Shown in pieces: positions 7,668 to 15,885 of a stretch of 64,000 bases of DNA. Source of the DNA: Lutacidiplasma sp049802875 (GTDB taxonomy: Archaea; Thermoplasmatota; Thermoplasmata; Lutacidiplasmatales; UBA184); the NCBI GenBank assembly GCA_049802875.1, contig JBARNH010000018.1, positions 1-64,000 of the forward strand, given 5' to 3'. The translations under genes and the position numbers were made by a program. The notes beneath the pieces are model-generated. The model saw only the letters and a program-made list of their open reading frames with translations, did not search any database and was not told the DNA's origin. Positions within the stretch are counted from its first letter, which is position 1, and every line of letters starts with the position of its first letter.

Positions 7668-7767
7668 TGGACCGGGCGAGAGTTTCCGGGCGGGAGCGAC
7701 TCCCGCCCCTTTGAACTCGCGACCTCTACCTTGCCAAGGTAGCGATCTTCCGCTGATCTACCGGCCC
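7668..7767 (-). tRNA. tRNA-Ala(GGC) with T-loop intron
   Basis: On the minus strand, acceptor GGGCCGG (7767-7761) pairs with CCGGTCC (7675-7669), including the G3:U70 wobble that identifies tRNA-Ala, with discriminator A. The D-stem GATC/GATC, anticodon stem CTACC/GGTAG and loop TTGGCAA (anticodon GGC) are intact. T-stem GCGAG/CTCGC flanks TTCAA + 28 inserted bases + CT. The insert (7683-7710) forms a 9-bp GC-rich hairpin, GGGCGGGAG/CTCCCGCCC. CCA is not encoded. Confidence 0.9.
7683..7710 (-). other. T-loop intron of tRNA-Ala
   Basis: 28-nt insert in the T-loop at the same point as in tRNA-Arg and tRNA-His. T-loop TTC pairs with GAA at the intron end; the AAA bulge on the 5' side and the ACT bulge on the 3' side are again 3 nt each. 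The central hairpin has a 3-nt TCG loop. Confidence 0.75.
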
Positions 7768-7876
7768 ACGCTGCCCGCCGAGGGGCGACGCGAGATAAGG
7801 GTTATCGCTCGTTGGAGCGGATTCGCCGTTCCCGTCCCTCCAAACGCTTATGCCTCGGACCCGGCTCCGCCGGCCG

Positions 7877-8236
7877 ATGGCGGAGGAATCGTCGGCCGGC
7901 GAGCCGATCGACCTGCTCGTGAAGAGCACGCGGGACCTGCTCCGCCCGGAAGAGCTCGTCCGCGAAGCGACCCGAGATATCGTCAAGGACGAGATCCGGC
8001 GCCACCTCGAGAAGACGCTCAAGGAAGACCCTCAGCTCGAGGCGGACCTCCGGGAAGCCGTGCGCGACCTCCTCGCGGCTCGAGCGTCGGAGTACGCCGC
8101 CCTGGTCCGCGTCGGGACGGCGACGGCACGTCTCGGACTCCACGCGCTTCCTCCCGAGGTGCGGCGCGCGCTGACGAAGAATCTCGTGGACCTGGTCTCC
8201 AAAGAGTTGGGGCAGATCGTGGAGAGGTCCCTGTAA
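7877..8236 (+). CDS. small helical protein of unknown function
   Basis: 119 residues from ATG at 7877 (MAEESSAGEP). An in-frame ATG at 7850 is possible, but a CGCTTATG box ends there and fits a leaderless start at 7877 better. The protein is almost entirely predicted helix with alternating charged and hydrophobic residues (LLRPEELVREATRDIVKDEI, LRRHLEKTL, LGLHALPPEVRRALTKNLV). I see no metal or nucleotide motif. It sits 3 bases upstream of the PAC2 gene, so the two are likely co-expressed. Confidence 0.6.
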   Translation: MAEESSAGEPIDLLVKSTRDLLRPEELVREATRDIVKDEIRRHLEKTLKEDPQLEADLREAVRDLLAARASEYAALVRVGTATARLGLHALPPEVRRALTKNLVDLVSKELGQIVERSL

Positions 8237-8239
8237 CCC

Positions 8240-9055
8240 ATGACGATGAGCCCGGACCAGGTCCGGATCTACGAGATCAAGCGGGTCGATGTCGAGGGGG
8301 CGATCGTGATCGACGGGTTCCCGTCGGTCGGCCTCGTCAGCTCGATTGTGGCGAACTACCTCATCGACACGCTCGAGATGGAGCAGATCGGGATCGTCGA
8401 ATCCCCGGCGTTCCCCACGGTCTCGTTAATCCGGAACGGCGACCCCCAGCATCCGGTGCGGATCTACGCGGGCCGACCCCCGGCGGACCGAGCGGGTCGG
8501 GGAGCCGACAAGATCGTGGCGTTCGTCTCCGAGTTTCACCCGGCACCGACGGTCATCCACCCGCTCGCGACCGCGATCATCGACTGGGTCCAGGAGCAGC
8601 GGTGTTCGCTGCTCGTCTCGCCGGAGGGACTCGTCGTCGAGGCGGCTCCGCACGGGGGCAAGGGAGCGCGGGGTCCTCGGCTGAACGACGTCAAGGTCTA
8701 CGGGGTGGCCAGCACCCGCAAGGCGCGCGAGCTCTACATCGAGCCGAACATGACGCCGTTCGCGGAGGGTGTCATCACCGGGATCGCGGGCGTACTCTTG
8801 AACGAGGGCCGCCGCCGAGGCTTCGACGTGCTCACGTTCCTCGCCGAGGCCCAGTCGGATTACCCCGACGCGCGCGCCGCGGCCAAGGTCATTGAGACGA
8901 TCAACCGGATCTTGCTGAGGACGCCCCTCGACCCCGTGCCGCTCTACGCGGAGGCCGAGCGAATCGAGCAGCAGCTCCTTTCGATCCAGCGGCACGCCGC
9001 CGACCGGAGCCGCGCCGACGCGCCGACCCAAGGGTCGCAGCCGATGTACCGCTGA
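8240..9055 (+). CDS. PAC2-family proteasome assembly chaperone-like protein
   Basis: 271 residues. The N-terminus has the family motif AIVIDGFPSVGLVSSIVANYLIDTL, and a later part has LLVSPEGLVVE and the VYGVASTRKARELY/EGVITGIAGVLLNEG region. Archaeal PAC2 proteins resemble eukaryotic PAC2/Pba2 assembly chaperones of the 20S proteasome and may act on proteasome alpha rings. The ATG at 8240 has an in-frame ATG two codons on. Its 3' end overlaps the convergent cysteine desulfurase frame by 155 bases. Confidence 0.85.
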   Translation: MTMSPDQVRIYEIKRVDVEGAIVIDGFPSVGLVSSIVANYLIDTLEMEQIGIVESPAFPTVSLIRNGDPQHPVRIYAGRPPADRAGRGADKIVAFVSEFHPAPTVIHPLATAIIDWVQEQRCSLLVSPEGLVVEAAPHGGKGARGPRLNDVKVYGVASTRKARELYIEPNMTPFAEGVITGIAGVLLNEGRRRGFDVLTFLAEAQSDYPDARAAAKVIETINRILLRTPLDPVPLYAEAERIEQQLLSIQRHAADRSRADAPTQGSQPMYR

Positions 9056-10277
9056 CCCGGCGGCCGGGAATCCGATCGAGCAGCTCCTCGACCCCGCGGA
9101 CCAGAGTGTCCGCGTCGTGGCGGTCATTGTAGAGGTAGAACGAGGCCCGCACATTGCCGGTCAGGCCGCGTCGTTCGTAGAACGAGTGCACGCAGTGCAT
9201 TCCGGAGCGCACCATGACGTCGTAGGCTTCGTCGAGGAAGACCGCGGCGTCGTGGGGGTCGATCCCTTCGAGGGCGAACGCGAAGATGCTCGGCCGGTCG
9301 CGGGGGTCGGGGGGTCCGAGGAGGCGCAGTCGAGGCTGTCCCGCGAAGGCCCGGGTCACTCGGGCATTCAGCTCCCGTTGATGGGCTTCGATCTCGGCGA
9401 GGCCGGCCCGAGTCAGGTACTCGATCCCTGCGTGGGCGCCGATGACGCCCGCATAGTTCTGCAGGCCCGCTTCGAATCGATGCGGCGGCGGCCGGAGTTC
9501 GTGGCTCGAGAGCGTGCTCCACTCGACGGTCTCCCCGCCCAAGAGGAGCGGGCGCAGTTCGGCGACCGGTCCGGGCGCGGCGGCGAGGACGCCGATCCCC
9601 GAGGGCCCCAGCATCTTGTGCGCGGAGACCGCGTAGAAGTCGACGCCGAGGGTGTCGAGGTCGACCTGCAGGTGCGGGGCGGCCTGACACCCGTCGAAGA
9701 GGACGAGGGCCCCCCGGTCGTGGGCCCGCTCGGTGATCTCCCGGACCGGTAGCGAGCGTCCGTCGAGATTGGACGTGTGGAACAAGCTGACCACGCGGAC
9801 CCCCCGGGCGAGCTGCGCTTCGAGCGCGTCCCCGTCGAAGCCTCCCTCATCGGGCAGTGGCAAGGTCTCGACCCGGATCCCTCGTTCGGCCGCGAGACGT
9901 TGCCAGATGATCAAGTTGGAATTGTGCTCGCGGTCGGAGATCAGGACCCGATCGCCCCGGCGGTAGGTCAGTCCTTGCGCGACCAGGTTGATCGCTTCGG
10001 TCGCGTTCCGAACGAACACGACGCCCGACGGGTCCGCTCGACCGAGGAACCGGGCAAAGCCGGCGCGGGCTCCCTCGTATCGCCGGCCCACCTCCTCCGA
10101 GAATCGGTGGAGGCTCCGCCCCGCGCATCCGGGAAAATCCCGGTAGTATTCCTCCATCGCGGAGAGGACGGCGGTCGGGACCAGGGACATGCACGCGGAG
10201 TCGAGATACACCGCCGCCGGGTGGTCCCGACGAGGAGCGAGCGCGGGAAAGTCGCGACGGCACTGCTCGAGCGTCAC
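8901..10277 (-). CDS. cysteine desulfurase (SufS/CsdA-like, class V aminotransferase)
   Basis: 458 residues. PLP lysine K221 is in SAHKMLGPSGIG and the persulfide-forming Cys362 is in RSGMHCVHSF. TRNATEAINLVAQG-like and REHNSNLIIWQ segments are typical of group II desulfurases. It mobilises sulfur from cysteine for Fe-S clusters or thiolation. The family normally ends near residue 405 (ELLDRIPGRR). The last 50 residues are an Arg/Ala/Ser/Gly-rich tail antisense to the PAC2 gene and probably a read-through extension. Its start overlaps the upstream M20 gene by 4 bases. Confidence 0.88.
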   Translation of the reverse strand: MTLEQCRRDFPALAPRRDHPAAVYLDSACMSLVPTAVLSAMEEYYRDFPGCAGRSLHRFSEEVGRRYEGARAGFARFLGRADPSGVVFVRNATEAINLVAQGLTYRRGDRVLISDREHNSNLIIWQRLAAERGIRVETLPLPDEGGFDGDALEAQLARGVRVVSLFHTSNLDGRSLPVREITERAHDRGALVLFDGCQAAPHLQVDLDTLGVDFYAVSAHKMLGPSGIGVLAAAPGPVAELRPLLLGGETVEWSTLSSHELRPPPHRFEAGLQNYAGVIGAHAGIEYLTRAGLAEIEAHQRELNARVTRAFAGQPRLRLLGPPDPRDRPSIFAFALEGIDPHDAAVFLDEAYDVMVRSGMHCVHSFYERRGLTGNVRASFYLYNDRHDADTLVRGVEELLDRIPGRRVSGTSAATLGSARRRGSGRRRAAGSKGAAARFARPPRRAARGRGASSARSG

Positions 10278-11470
10278 GGGGGGTCCCGTTGGAGGCCGTC
10301 CGCGGCGGCGGCGAGGGTCGCCGCCCCGATCACCAGCGCCCGCTCGTCGGGCGCGAACGTCGCGCTGTGCAGGCTCGCCGGGTAGTGAGGGATCCCCACG
10401 CCGAGGTGAAGGAAGGTACCGGGGACTCGCTCGAGATAGCGGGAGAAATCCTCCGCTCCCATCACCGGGTCCGCGACCTCCACGCAGTGCGAGGGTCCGA
10501 ACTCGACCCCTAGCGATTGCGCTACGGCGAGCGTTGCGTCCCGAGTGTTGACCAACGTCGGGTACCCCCGCTGATAGTCGATCCGCACGCGGGCGCCCAT
10601 GCTGGCCGCGAGCGCACGTACCCTCCGGTGAAACACCCGGTCGATCAGGTCTCGGGTCGCGGGACGGAACGTCCGGACCGTTCCCTCCAGCACGACCTCG
10701 GCGGGGAGGATATTGTGGCGAGTGCCCCCATGGATCGACCCGACGCTTACGACCACGGGGTCGAGCGGGTCGCGCATGCGGCTCACGATCGCTTGGATCC
10801 CGTTCACGATCTCGCTCGCGACCACGATCGCGTCCGGTCCCTGGTGCGGGGTGGCCGCGTGGCCACCTCGGCCGTACACGGTGAGGCGGAAATAGTCGGC
10901 CGCCGCCATGAACGGACCGGTCTTCCAGCCGACGTTACCAAGGGCGAGATTCGGTTCTACGTGCTGACCGACTACGTAGTCGACCTTCGGTCGCTCGAGA
11001 CACCCGCGCTCGATCATCGGCAACGCCCCGCCGCGATGCCCCTCCTCTTCGGCCGGTTGGAACAGCAGCTTGACGGGACCGACGGGCCGACGACCACCGT
11101 GCGTGAGGATCGCCGCCGCCCCGAGCAGGCACGCCATGTGGACATCGTGCCCGCACGCGTGCATGCGACCCGGAAAGCGCGAAGCGTACGGCAGGCTCGT
11201 CTGCTCCGTCACCGGGAGTGCGTCCATGTCGGCCCGCAGGGCGACCACGGGATGGTCCGCGCCGCCCGGAATCAGTCCGACCACGCCCGTGAATCCCTCG
11301 AAGGTCTTGCACGGTATCCCGAGTTCCGCCAGCGCGGCGACAATCTTGTCGCGAGTTCGAGTCTCCTCCATCGAAAGTTCGGGCTCTTGATGAAAGGCAA
11401 CCCGCCACGCCCGCATCGCCGGGAGCGCCCGCCGGGCGGCCGGCGTCCATGCTTCGGGGGTCCGTGCCAT
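10274..11470 (-). CDS. M20D-family amidohydrolase/carboxypeptidase
   Basis: 398 residues. The metal-binding HACGHDVHMA, catalytic LFQPAEEEGHRGGA and dimerisation-domain GRGGHAATPHQGPDAI segments are those of M20D peptidases (IAA-amino acid hydrolase, N-acyl-amino-acid hydrolase, thermostable carboxypeptidase). It probably releases an amino acid from an acyl or aryl conjugate with a two-metal centre; the substrate cannot be told from sequence. A TATA-like ATATAAT at 11493-11499 lies 23-29 bases before the start, suggesting a leaderless mRNA shared with the desulfurase gene. Confidence 0.85.
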   Translation of the reverse strand: MARTPEAWTPAARRALPAMRAWRVAFHQEPELSMEETRTRDKIVAALAELGIPCKTFEGFTGVVGLIPGGADHPVVALRADMDALPVTEQTSLPYASRFPGRMHACGHDVHMACLLGAAAILTHGGRRPVGPVKLLFQPAEEEGHRGGALPMIERGCLERPKVDYVVGQHVEPNLALGNVGWKTGPFMAAADYFRLTVYGRGGHAATPHQGPDAIVVASEIVNGIQAIVSRMRDPLDPVVVSVGSIHGGTRHNILPAEVVLEGTVRTFRPATRDLIDRVFHRRVRALAASMGARVRIDYQRGYPTLVNTRDATLAVAQSLGVEFGPSHCVEVADPVMGAEDFSRYLERVPGTFLHLGVGIPHYPASLHSATFAPDERALVIGAATLAAAADGLQRDPP

Positions 11471-11492
11471 CGGCGGTCCAGCCGGCCGCGCG

Positions 11493-11499
11493 ATATAAT
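11493..11499 (-). promoter_or_regulatory. TATA box of the M20-desulfurase operon
   Basis: ATTATAT on the minus strand, 23-29 bases upstream of the start codon at 11470. Confidence 0.55.
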
Positions 11500-11521
11500 G
11501 CGCGCTGTTCGAGCTTGAAGA

Positions 11522-12295
11522 TTACGACCCGGGAGACGGGGGACCCGGTATCTCCAACAGTCGTTCGAGCCGATGCACGGGGCGGAAGCTCGAGAACTCG
11601 GGGGCGGCAAGGGACGACGGAGCGGTCGCGCCGAATCGGTTGAACCAGACCGCCCGAATACCGACGTCGCGCGCGCCGACGATGTCGCCCGCCCACCAAT
11701 CTCCCACCATGACGGCCTCGCTCGGGAGGGCCCCCGCGCGATCGAGCGCCGCTCGAAAGATCGCCGGTTCCGGCTTCGCGGCACCGATTTCCTCCGAGGT
11801 CACGAGGAACTCGACGATCCGGTCGAGCCCCAGGAAGGCGAGTTTCTCCGTCTGCTCTAGGGTGGTGCTGTTCGTGACGATGCCGATCCGGGTCCGGCCG
11901 TTCAGAGCTCGGAGGAACTCGGGGGCACCGCGAACGGGTCGCCGGAGGCGCAGGTAGTGCTCGCGGTACTCCTCCGCGAGTCCGACCGCCGTCCGCGGGT
12001 CGATCGGATGGCCCTGCCAGTCCGCAAGTCGCAGAAACCGCTCCGCCCGTGCCTCCTCCCGGGTTCGACGACCGAGCGCGACGTCGCGGTGCATTACTCC
12101 GAGCAGTCGGAGGTACTCCTGTTGGAGGTCGTCGAGCGAACGAGCGCGGAGGAACCGGTGGCCGCGCCGTAGGCGCCCTAGGGCCGCCCGACAAGAGAGG
12201 GAGTGGTCGAAGATCGTGTCGTCCATGTCGAACAGCACGACTTTCGGCAGGATCGTCGGGAGGGACCGGCGGGTCCGCTGATCGCTCCGGGGCAC
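11522..12295 (-). CDS. HAD-superfamily phosphatase
   Basis: 257 residues from GTG at 12295. All four HAD motifs are present: LFDMDDTIFDHS (nucleophile and acid/base Asp), VTNSTTLEQ (Thr/Ser), GAAKPEPAIF (Lys) and VMVGDWWAGDIVGA (acidic). A helical cap lies between motifs I and II, so this is subfamily IA. Phosphoglycolate-phosphatase-like or 5'-nucleotidase (YjjG-like) activity is plausible; the substrate is unknown. It is divergent from dnaK with about 200 bases between them. Confidence 0.8.
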   Translation of the reverse strand: MPRSDQRTRRSLPTILPKVVLFDMDDTIFDHSLSCRAALGRLRRGHRFLRARSLDDLQQEYLRLLGVMHRDVALGRRTREEARAERFLRLADWQGHPIDPRTAVGLAEEYREHYLRLRRPVRGAPEFLRALNGRTRIGIVTNSTTLEQTEKLAFLGLDRIVEFLVTSEEIGAAKPEPAIFRAALDRAGALPSEAVMVGDWWAGDIVGARDVGIRAVWFNRFGATAPSSLAAPEFSSFRPVHRLERLLEIPGPPSPGS

Positions 12296-12414
12296 GCGAC
12301 CGGGCAGCGTCGGGGTGAAGAAAAGCTGCCGGTGGCCCCGCCCGAGGGTTCGGAGCCGAGCCTCGGCCCGCTCCGGAATCTCCGCCAGAAATCCCCCAAT
12401 TCAGGGGAGCGTCC

Positions 12415-12423
12415 TTTTTATAC
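12415..12423 (+). promoter_or_regulatory. TATA box of dnaK
   Basis: TTTTTATAC, 75-83 bases upstream of the dnaK ATG, so the mRNA should carry a leader of about 50 bases. A GGAG 9 bases before the ATG may act as ribosome binding site. The rest of the 202-base gap between the HAD gene and dnaK shows no gene. Confidence 0.55.
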
Positions 12424-12497
12424 AAGGGTTATCTTACTAATTCGGAAATCGGGCCGTTTCTACCCTTGAGGTGGGGCGGGCCCCCGGAGATCCCCCC

Positions 12498-14399
12498 ATG
12501 CCGAAAATCATCGGAATCGACCTCGGAACGAGCAACTCGGCCGCCGCGATGCTGGAAGGTGGCCGACCGGCAATTATCCCCAGCGCCGAAGGAACCACTA
12601 CGGGCGGCGGAAAGGCGTTCCCCTCCTATGTGGCGTTCACCAAGGATGGCCAGCTGATCGTCGGGGAGCCCGCCCGTCGTCAGGCGGTCTCGAATCCGGA
12701 GGGTACCGTCACGGCATTCAAGCGCAAGATGGGCACCGACTATCGGTACAAGCTCCACGGAAAGGAGTACACCCCGCAGCAGCTCTCCGCGTATCTCCTC
12801 CAAAAGATCAAGCGGGACTCCGAGGCGTTCCTGGGAGAGAAGATCGAGAAGGCCGTCATCACCGTTCCAGCGTACTTCAACGACAACCAGCGTCAAGCCA
12901 CCAAAGACGCCGGTGCGATCGCGGGGCTCGAGGTCATTCGGATCATCAACGAGCCGACGGCCGCTTCGCTCGCCTACGGGCTCGACAAGGCCGGCAAGAA
13001 CCAGAAGATCCTCGTCTTCGACCTCGGTGGCGGAACCCTCGACGTCACGATCATGGACTTCGGCGATGGCGTGTTCGAAGTCCTCTCCACGAGCGGGGAC
13101 ACCCAGTTGGGGGGGACCGACATGGACTCCGCCACCACGGAGTGGGTCGCGGCCGAATTCCAAAAGGAGTCGGGCGTCGACATCCGCAAGGACAAGATGG
13201 CGATGCAGCGCGTGCGGGACGCGGCCGAGAAGGCGAAGATCGAGCTCTCTTCGACGCTCGAGACGCAGATCAACCTCCCGTTCCTGACGGCGACGAACGA
13301 GGGACCCAAGCACCTGGCCCTGACCCTGACTCGGGCCCAACTGGAGCAGCTCGTCCGACCGATCGTCGACCGGTGCCGGACGCCGGTGGAGCAGGCGCTC
13401 AAGGACGCGAAGATCGGTAAGGACGACATCAGCCGGATCGTCCTCGTGGGCGGCCCGACGCGGATGCCCCTCGTTCAAAAGTTTCTCGAGACCACGGTCG
13501 GACGACCGATCGAGCGCGGTGTTGACCCGATGGAGTGTGTCGCGATGGGCGCGGCGATCCAGGGCGGCGTACTCGCGGGCGAGGTCAAGGACGTGCTCCT
13601 CCTCGACGTGACACCGCTCTCCCTGGGCCTCGAAACGATGGGCGGGGTCTTCACCCGGCTGATCGAGCGGAACACGACCATCCCGACCCACAAGAGCCAG
13701 ACCTTCACGACCGCGGCGGACAACCAGTCGACGGTCGAGATCAAGATCTCCCAAGGAGAGCGGCCGATGGCGAGCGACAACGTCGCTCTCGGAAGCTTCC
13801 TCCTGACCGGCATCCCGCCGTCCCCCCGGGGAGTACCGCAGATCGAGGTCAGTTTCGACATCGACGCGAACGGGCTCCTGAATGTCTCGGCCAAGGACCT
13901 CGCCTCCGGCCGCAAGCAGGGAATCACGATCACGGCGTCCAACAAGCTCTCGAAGGACGACGTCGAGAAGATGGTCCGGCAGGCCGAACAGTTCGCGGAT
14001 GCCGACAAGGCGCGCGCCGAACTGGTCCACGCCAGGAACCAGGCCGAGTCGCTCGCGTACGAGGCGGACCGCGTGCTGACGGACTCGAAGGACAAGATCG
14101 ATGCCGCCGATGCCGAATCGGTCCGCGAGAAGGTCAAGGCCCTGCGCGCAGCGATCGAAGGAAAGGACGCCAGCGCCGCGGACATTCGTTCCAAGACCGA
14201 CGACCTGACGAAGGCACTGCACGGGATTGCGCAGAAGCTCTACCAATCGGCGGCGCCGCCGCCGGGTGGGACCGCCTCCGGGACGTCGGACGAGGGTGCA
14301 TCGGCGGCCGACCCGGGCCCCTCCAGCAGTTCCGGCCCTGTGGACGCCGACTTCAAGGTCGTCGACAAGGACACGGGCGACGAGAAGGGCCCCTCGTAG
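12498..14399 (+). CDS. dnaK: chaperone DnaK (Hsp70)
   Basis: 633 residues starting MPKIIGIDLGTSNSAAAML. The ATPase domain has the phosphate loops (IDLGTSNS, VFDLGGGTLDV), AVITVPAYFNDNQRQATKDA and the VGGPTRMPLVQ motif. The substrate-binding domain has VTPLSLGLETMGG and the NGLLNVSAKD strand. A helical lid follows, then a disordered Ser/Pro/Gly tail ending in acidic DKDTGDEKGPS. The start at 12498 is chosen by family alignment over ATG 12471. Archaeal DnaK is regarded as acquired from bacteria. DnaJ and GrpE genes are not beside it. Confidence 0.97.
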   Translation: MPKIIGIDLGTSNSAAAMLEGGRPAIIPSAEGTTTGGGKAFPSYVAFTKDGQLIVGEPARRQAVSNPEGTVTAFKRKMGTDYRYKLHGKEYTPQQLSAYLLQKIKRDSEAFLGEKIEKAVITVPAYFNDNQRQATKDAGAIAGLEVIRIINEPTAASLAYGLDKAGKNQKILVFDLGGGTLDVTIMDFGDGVFEVLSTSGDTQLGGTDMDSATTEWVAAEFQKESGVDIRKDKMAMQRVRDAAEKAKIELSSTLETQINLPFLTATNEGPKHLALTLTRAQLEQLVRPIVDRCRTPVEQALKDAKIGKDDISRIVLVGGPTRMPLVQKFLETTVGRPIERGVDPMECVAMGAAIQGGVLAGEVKDVLLLDVTPLSLGLETMGGVFTRLIERNTTIPTHKSQTFTTAADNQSTVEIKISQGERPMASDNVALGSFLLTGIPPSPRGVPQIEVSFDIDANGLLNVSAKDLASGRKQGITITASNKLSKDDVEKMVRQAEQFADADKARAELVHARNQAESLAYEADRVLTDSKDKIDAADAESVREKVKALRAAIEGKDASAADIRSKTDDLTKALHGIAQKLYQSAAPPPGGTASGTSDEGASAADPGPSSSSGPVDADFKVVDKDTGDEKGPS

Positions 14400-14420
14400 G
14401 CAGCCCTCGGGGCGGTCCCC

Positions 14421-15551
14421 CTAGTGCCCCGGAAGCGGTCGCGGCCAGACCCGGCCCTTCGGCGGACCGATGTACTCGACATCGGGGCGCATGAGCCGAT
14501 TGTCCCCGGCCTGCTCGAGGGCGTGTGCGGTCCACCCGGCGGTCCGGGCGACCGCGAACGTCGGGGTGAACAATTCTCGAGGGAGGCCGACCCCTTCCAA
14601 CACCACGGCACTGTAGTACTCCACATTGGTGAACAACCGCGCCCCCGGTTTGGCGCGGTGCAATGCGTCGAGCGCCGCTCGTTCGACCGCCTCCGCCAGC
14701 GCGAATCGATGGGGGTCGGCGATCTCCCGCGCGATCCGGTGCAGTACGACTCCTCGTGGGTCGTCGGTTTTATACGCGCGGTGGCCGAATCCGTAGAGTA
14801 CCTCCTTGCGGGCCAACCGGTCCGCGATCCATTTCTCCGCCCGATCGGGAGTACCGATCGCGTCCAACATGTCCGAGACCCGGCTGGGCGCACCGCCGTG
14901 CACCGGGCCCTTGAGCGTCGCGAGGGCGGCCGTCGCCCCACTGATGAGGTCCGACTGCGTCGAGATCGCGACCCGCAGGGCGAACGTCGAGGCGTTCATC
15001 CCGTGGTCGGCGAGGAGGTCGAGGTACCCTTCCAGCGCCGCAACGCGGCGCGCTTCCGGGGCCGTGCCGAACAGCATCCAGAGATAGTTGGCGGCTTGTC
15101 CCAGGTCCGCGCGCGGAACGATCGGCTCGGCCCCATGAGACCTCCGGACGTATCGAGCGAGAAGGACGGGGGTGCGCGCGATGAGGTCGAAGCCTTCCTC
15201 GCGCGTGGGCGGATATCCGTAGGCGCCCGTGCCCAACGAGGAGAGGATCGTTCGCAGGGCGTCGAGCGGAGGGAGCCCGGCGGGCAAAGCGTCGACGACC
15301 CGCTCAGCCGCGGCGGGGACGCTCCGGCGGGCGGACAGCTCTCGCCCGACCTCTCCGGACGGGTCCGCCGTCGGCGGGTTTCCGAACAGGAGAAGGTAGA
15401 CGATCGATTCGTACGGGACCCCGGGGACGAGGTCGCGTACGTCGAACCCGCGGTACACGAGCTCGCCGGCCTCGCCTCCGACCCAACTGATCGACGAACG
15501 GCCGATAATCACGTCGTCCAATCCCTTGGAGATCCGTGGCGGGGCAGCCAT
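14421..15551 (-). CDS. gltA: citrate synthase
   Basis: 376 residues, the short archaeal/Gram-positive type. It has RGFDVRDLV near the N-terminus, DHGMNASTFALRVAIST with the active-site His, the GPVHGGAP loop, GFGHRAYKTDDPR with a second His, and NVEYYSAVVLEGVGLPRELFT followed by ARTAGWTAHALEQ. It condenses oxaloacetate and acetyl-CoA. The start at 15551 (MAAPPRISKGLDDV) fits the family. The frame continues open upstream to 16127 but only as antisense of the SmAP and RibK genes. It converges on dnaK with 21 bases between stops. Confidence 0.93.
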   Translation of the reverse strand: MAAPPRISKGLDDVIIGRSSISWVGGEAGELVYRGFDVRDLVPGVPYESIVYLLLFGNPPTADPSGEVGRELSARRSVPAAAERVVDALPAGLPPLDALRTILSSLGTGAYGYPPTREEGFDLIARTPVLLARYVRRSHGAEPIVPRADLGQAANYLWMLFGTAPEARRVAALEGYLDLLADHGMNASTFALRVAISTQSDLISGATAALATLKGPVHGGAPSRVSDMLDAIGTPDRAEKWIADRLARKEVLYGFGHRAYKTDDPRGVVLHRIAREIADPHRFALAEAVERAALDALHRAKPGARLFTNVEYYSAVVLEGVGLPRELFTPTFAVARTAGWTAHALEQAGDNRLMRPDVEYIGPPKGRVWPRPLPGH

Positions 15552-15638
15552 CCCGAGGGACACATCGACTCGCGCGCATAGCCTCGACGCCCCCGGCCGC
15601 CGGGAAAACGTAAAGACCCACGGTCGGTGGTTCGACCG

Positions 15639-15881
15639 ATGGTTGAAGCTCCGACCCACCTCCTCGAGCGCGTGCTCCAGCAACGGGTCACGCTCGTGCT
15701 GAAGGACGCCCGTCAGTTGACGGGGAAGCTGCTCGGCCTCGACGAGCACATGAACCTGGTCCTCGACGACGCCGACGAATCGACCGCCGAGGTCACGCGG
15801 CATCTGGGCCGGGTGGTCCTTCGCGGCTCCAACGTCGTCACCCTCCACGCTCCCCAGGCCGGCGCGGCGAAGACGGCGTGA
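15639..15881 (+). CDS. Sm-like archaeal protein (SmAP/LSm)
   Basis: 80 residues. Sm1 motif: LTGKLLGLDEHMNLVLDDA. Sm2 motif: LGRVVLRGSNVVTL. Such proteins form heptameric rings that bind U-rich RNA. ATG 15639 is preferred over GTG 15627 because an AAAACGTAAAG box lies 25-34 bases upstream. It heads a close-packed operon with riboflavin kinase, a radical SAM enzyme and NAD synthetase. Confidence 0.92.
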   Translation: MVEAPTHLLERVLQQRVTLVLKDARQLTGKLLGLDEHMNLVLDDADESTAEVTRHLGRVVLRGSNVVTLHAPQAGAAKTA

Positions 15882-15885
15882 CCCC

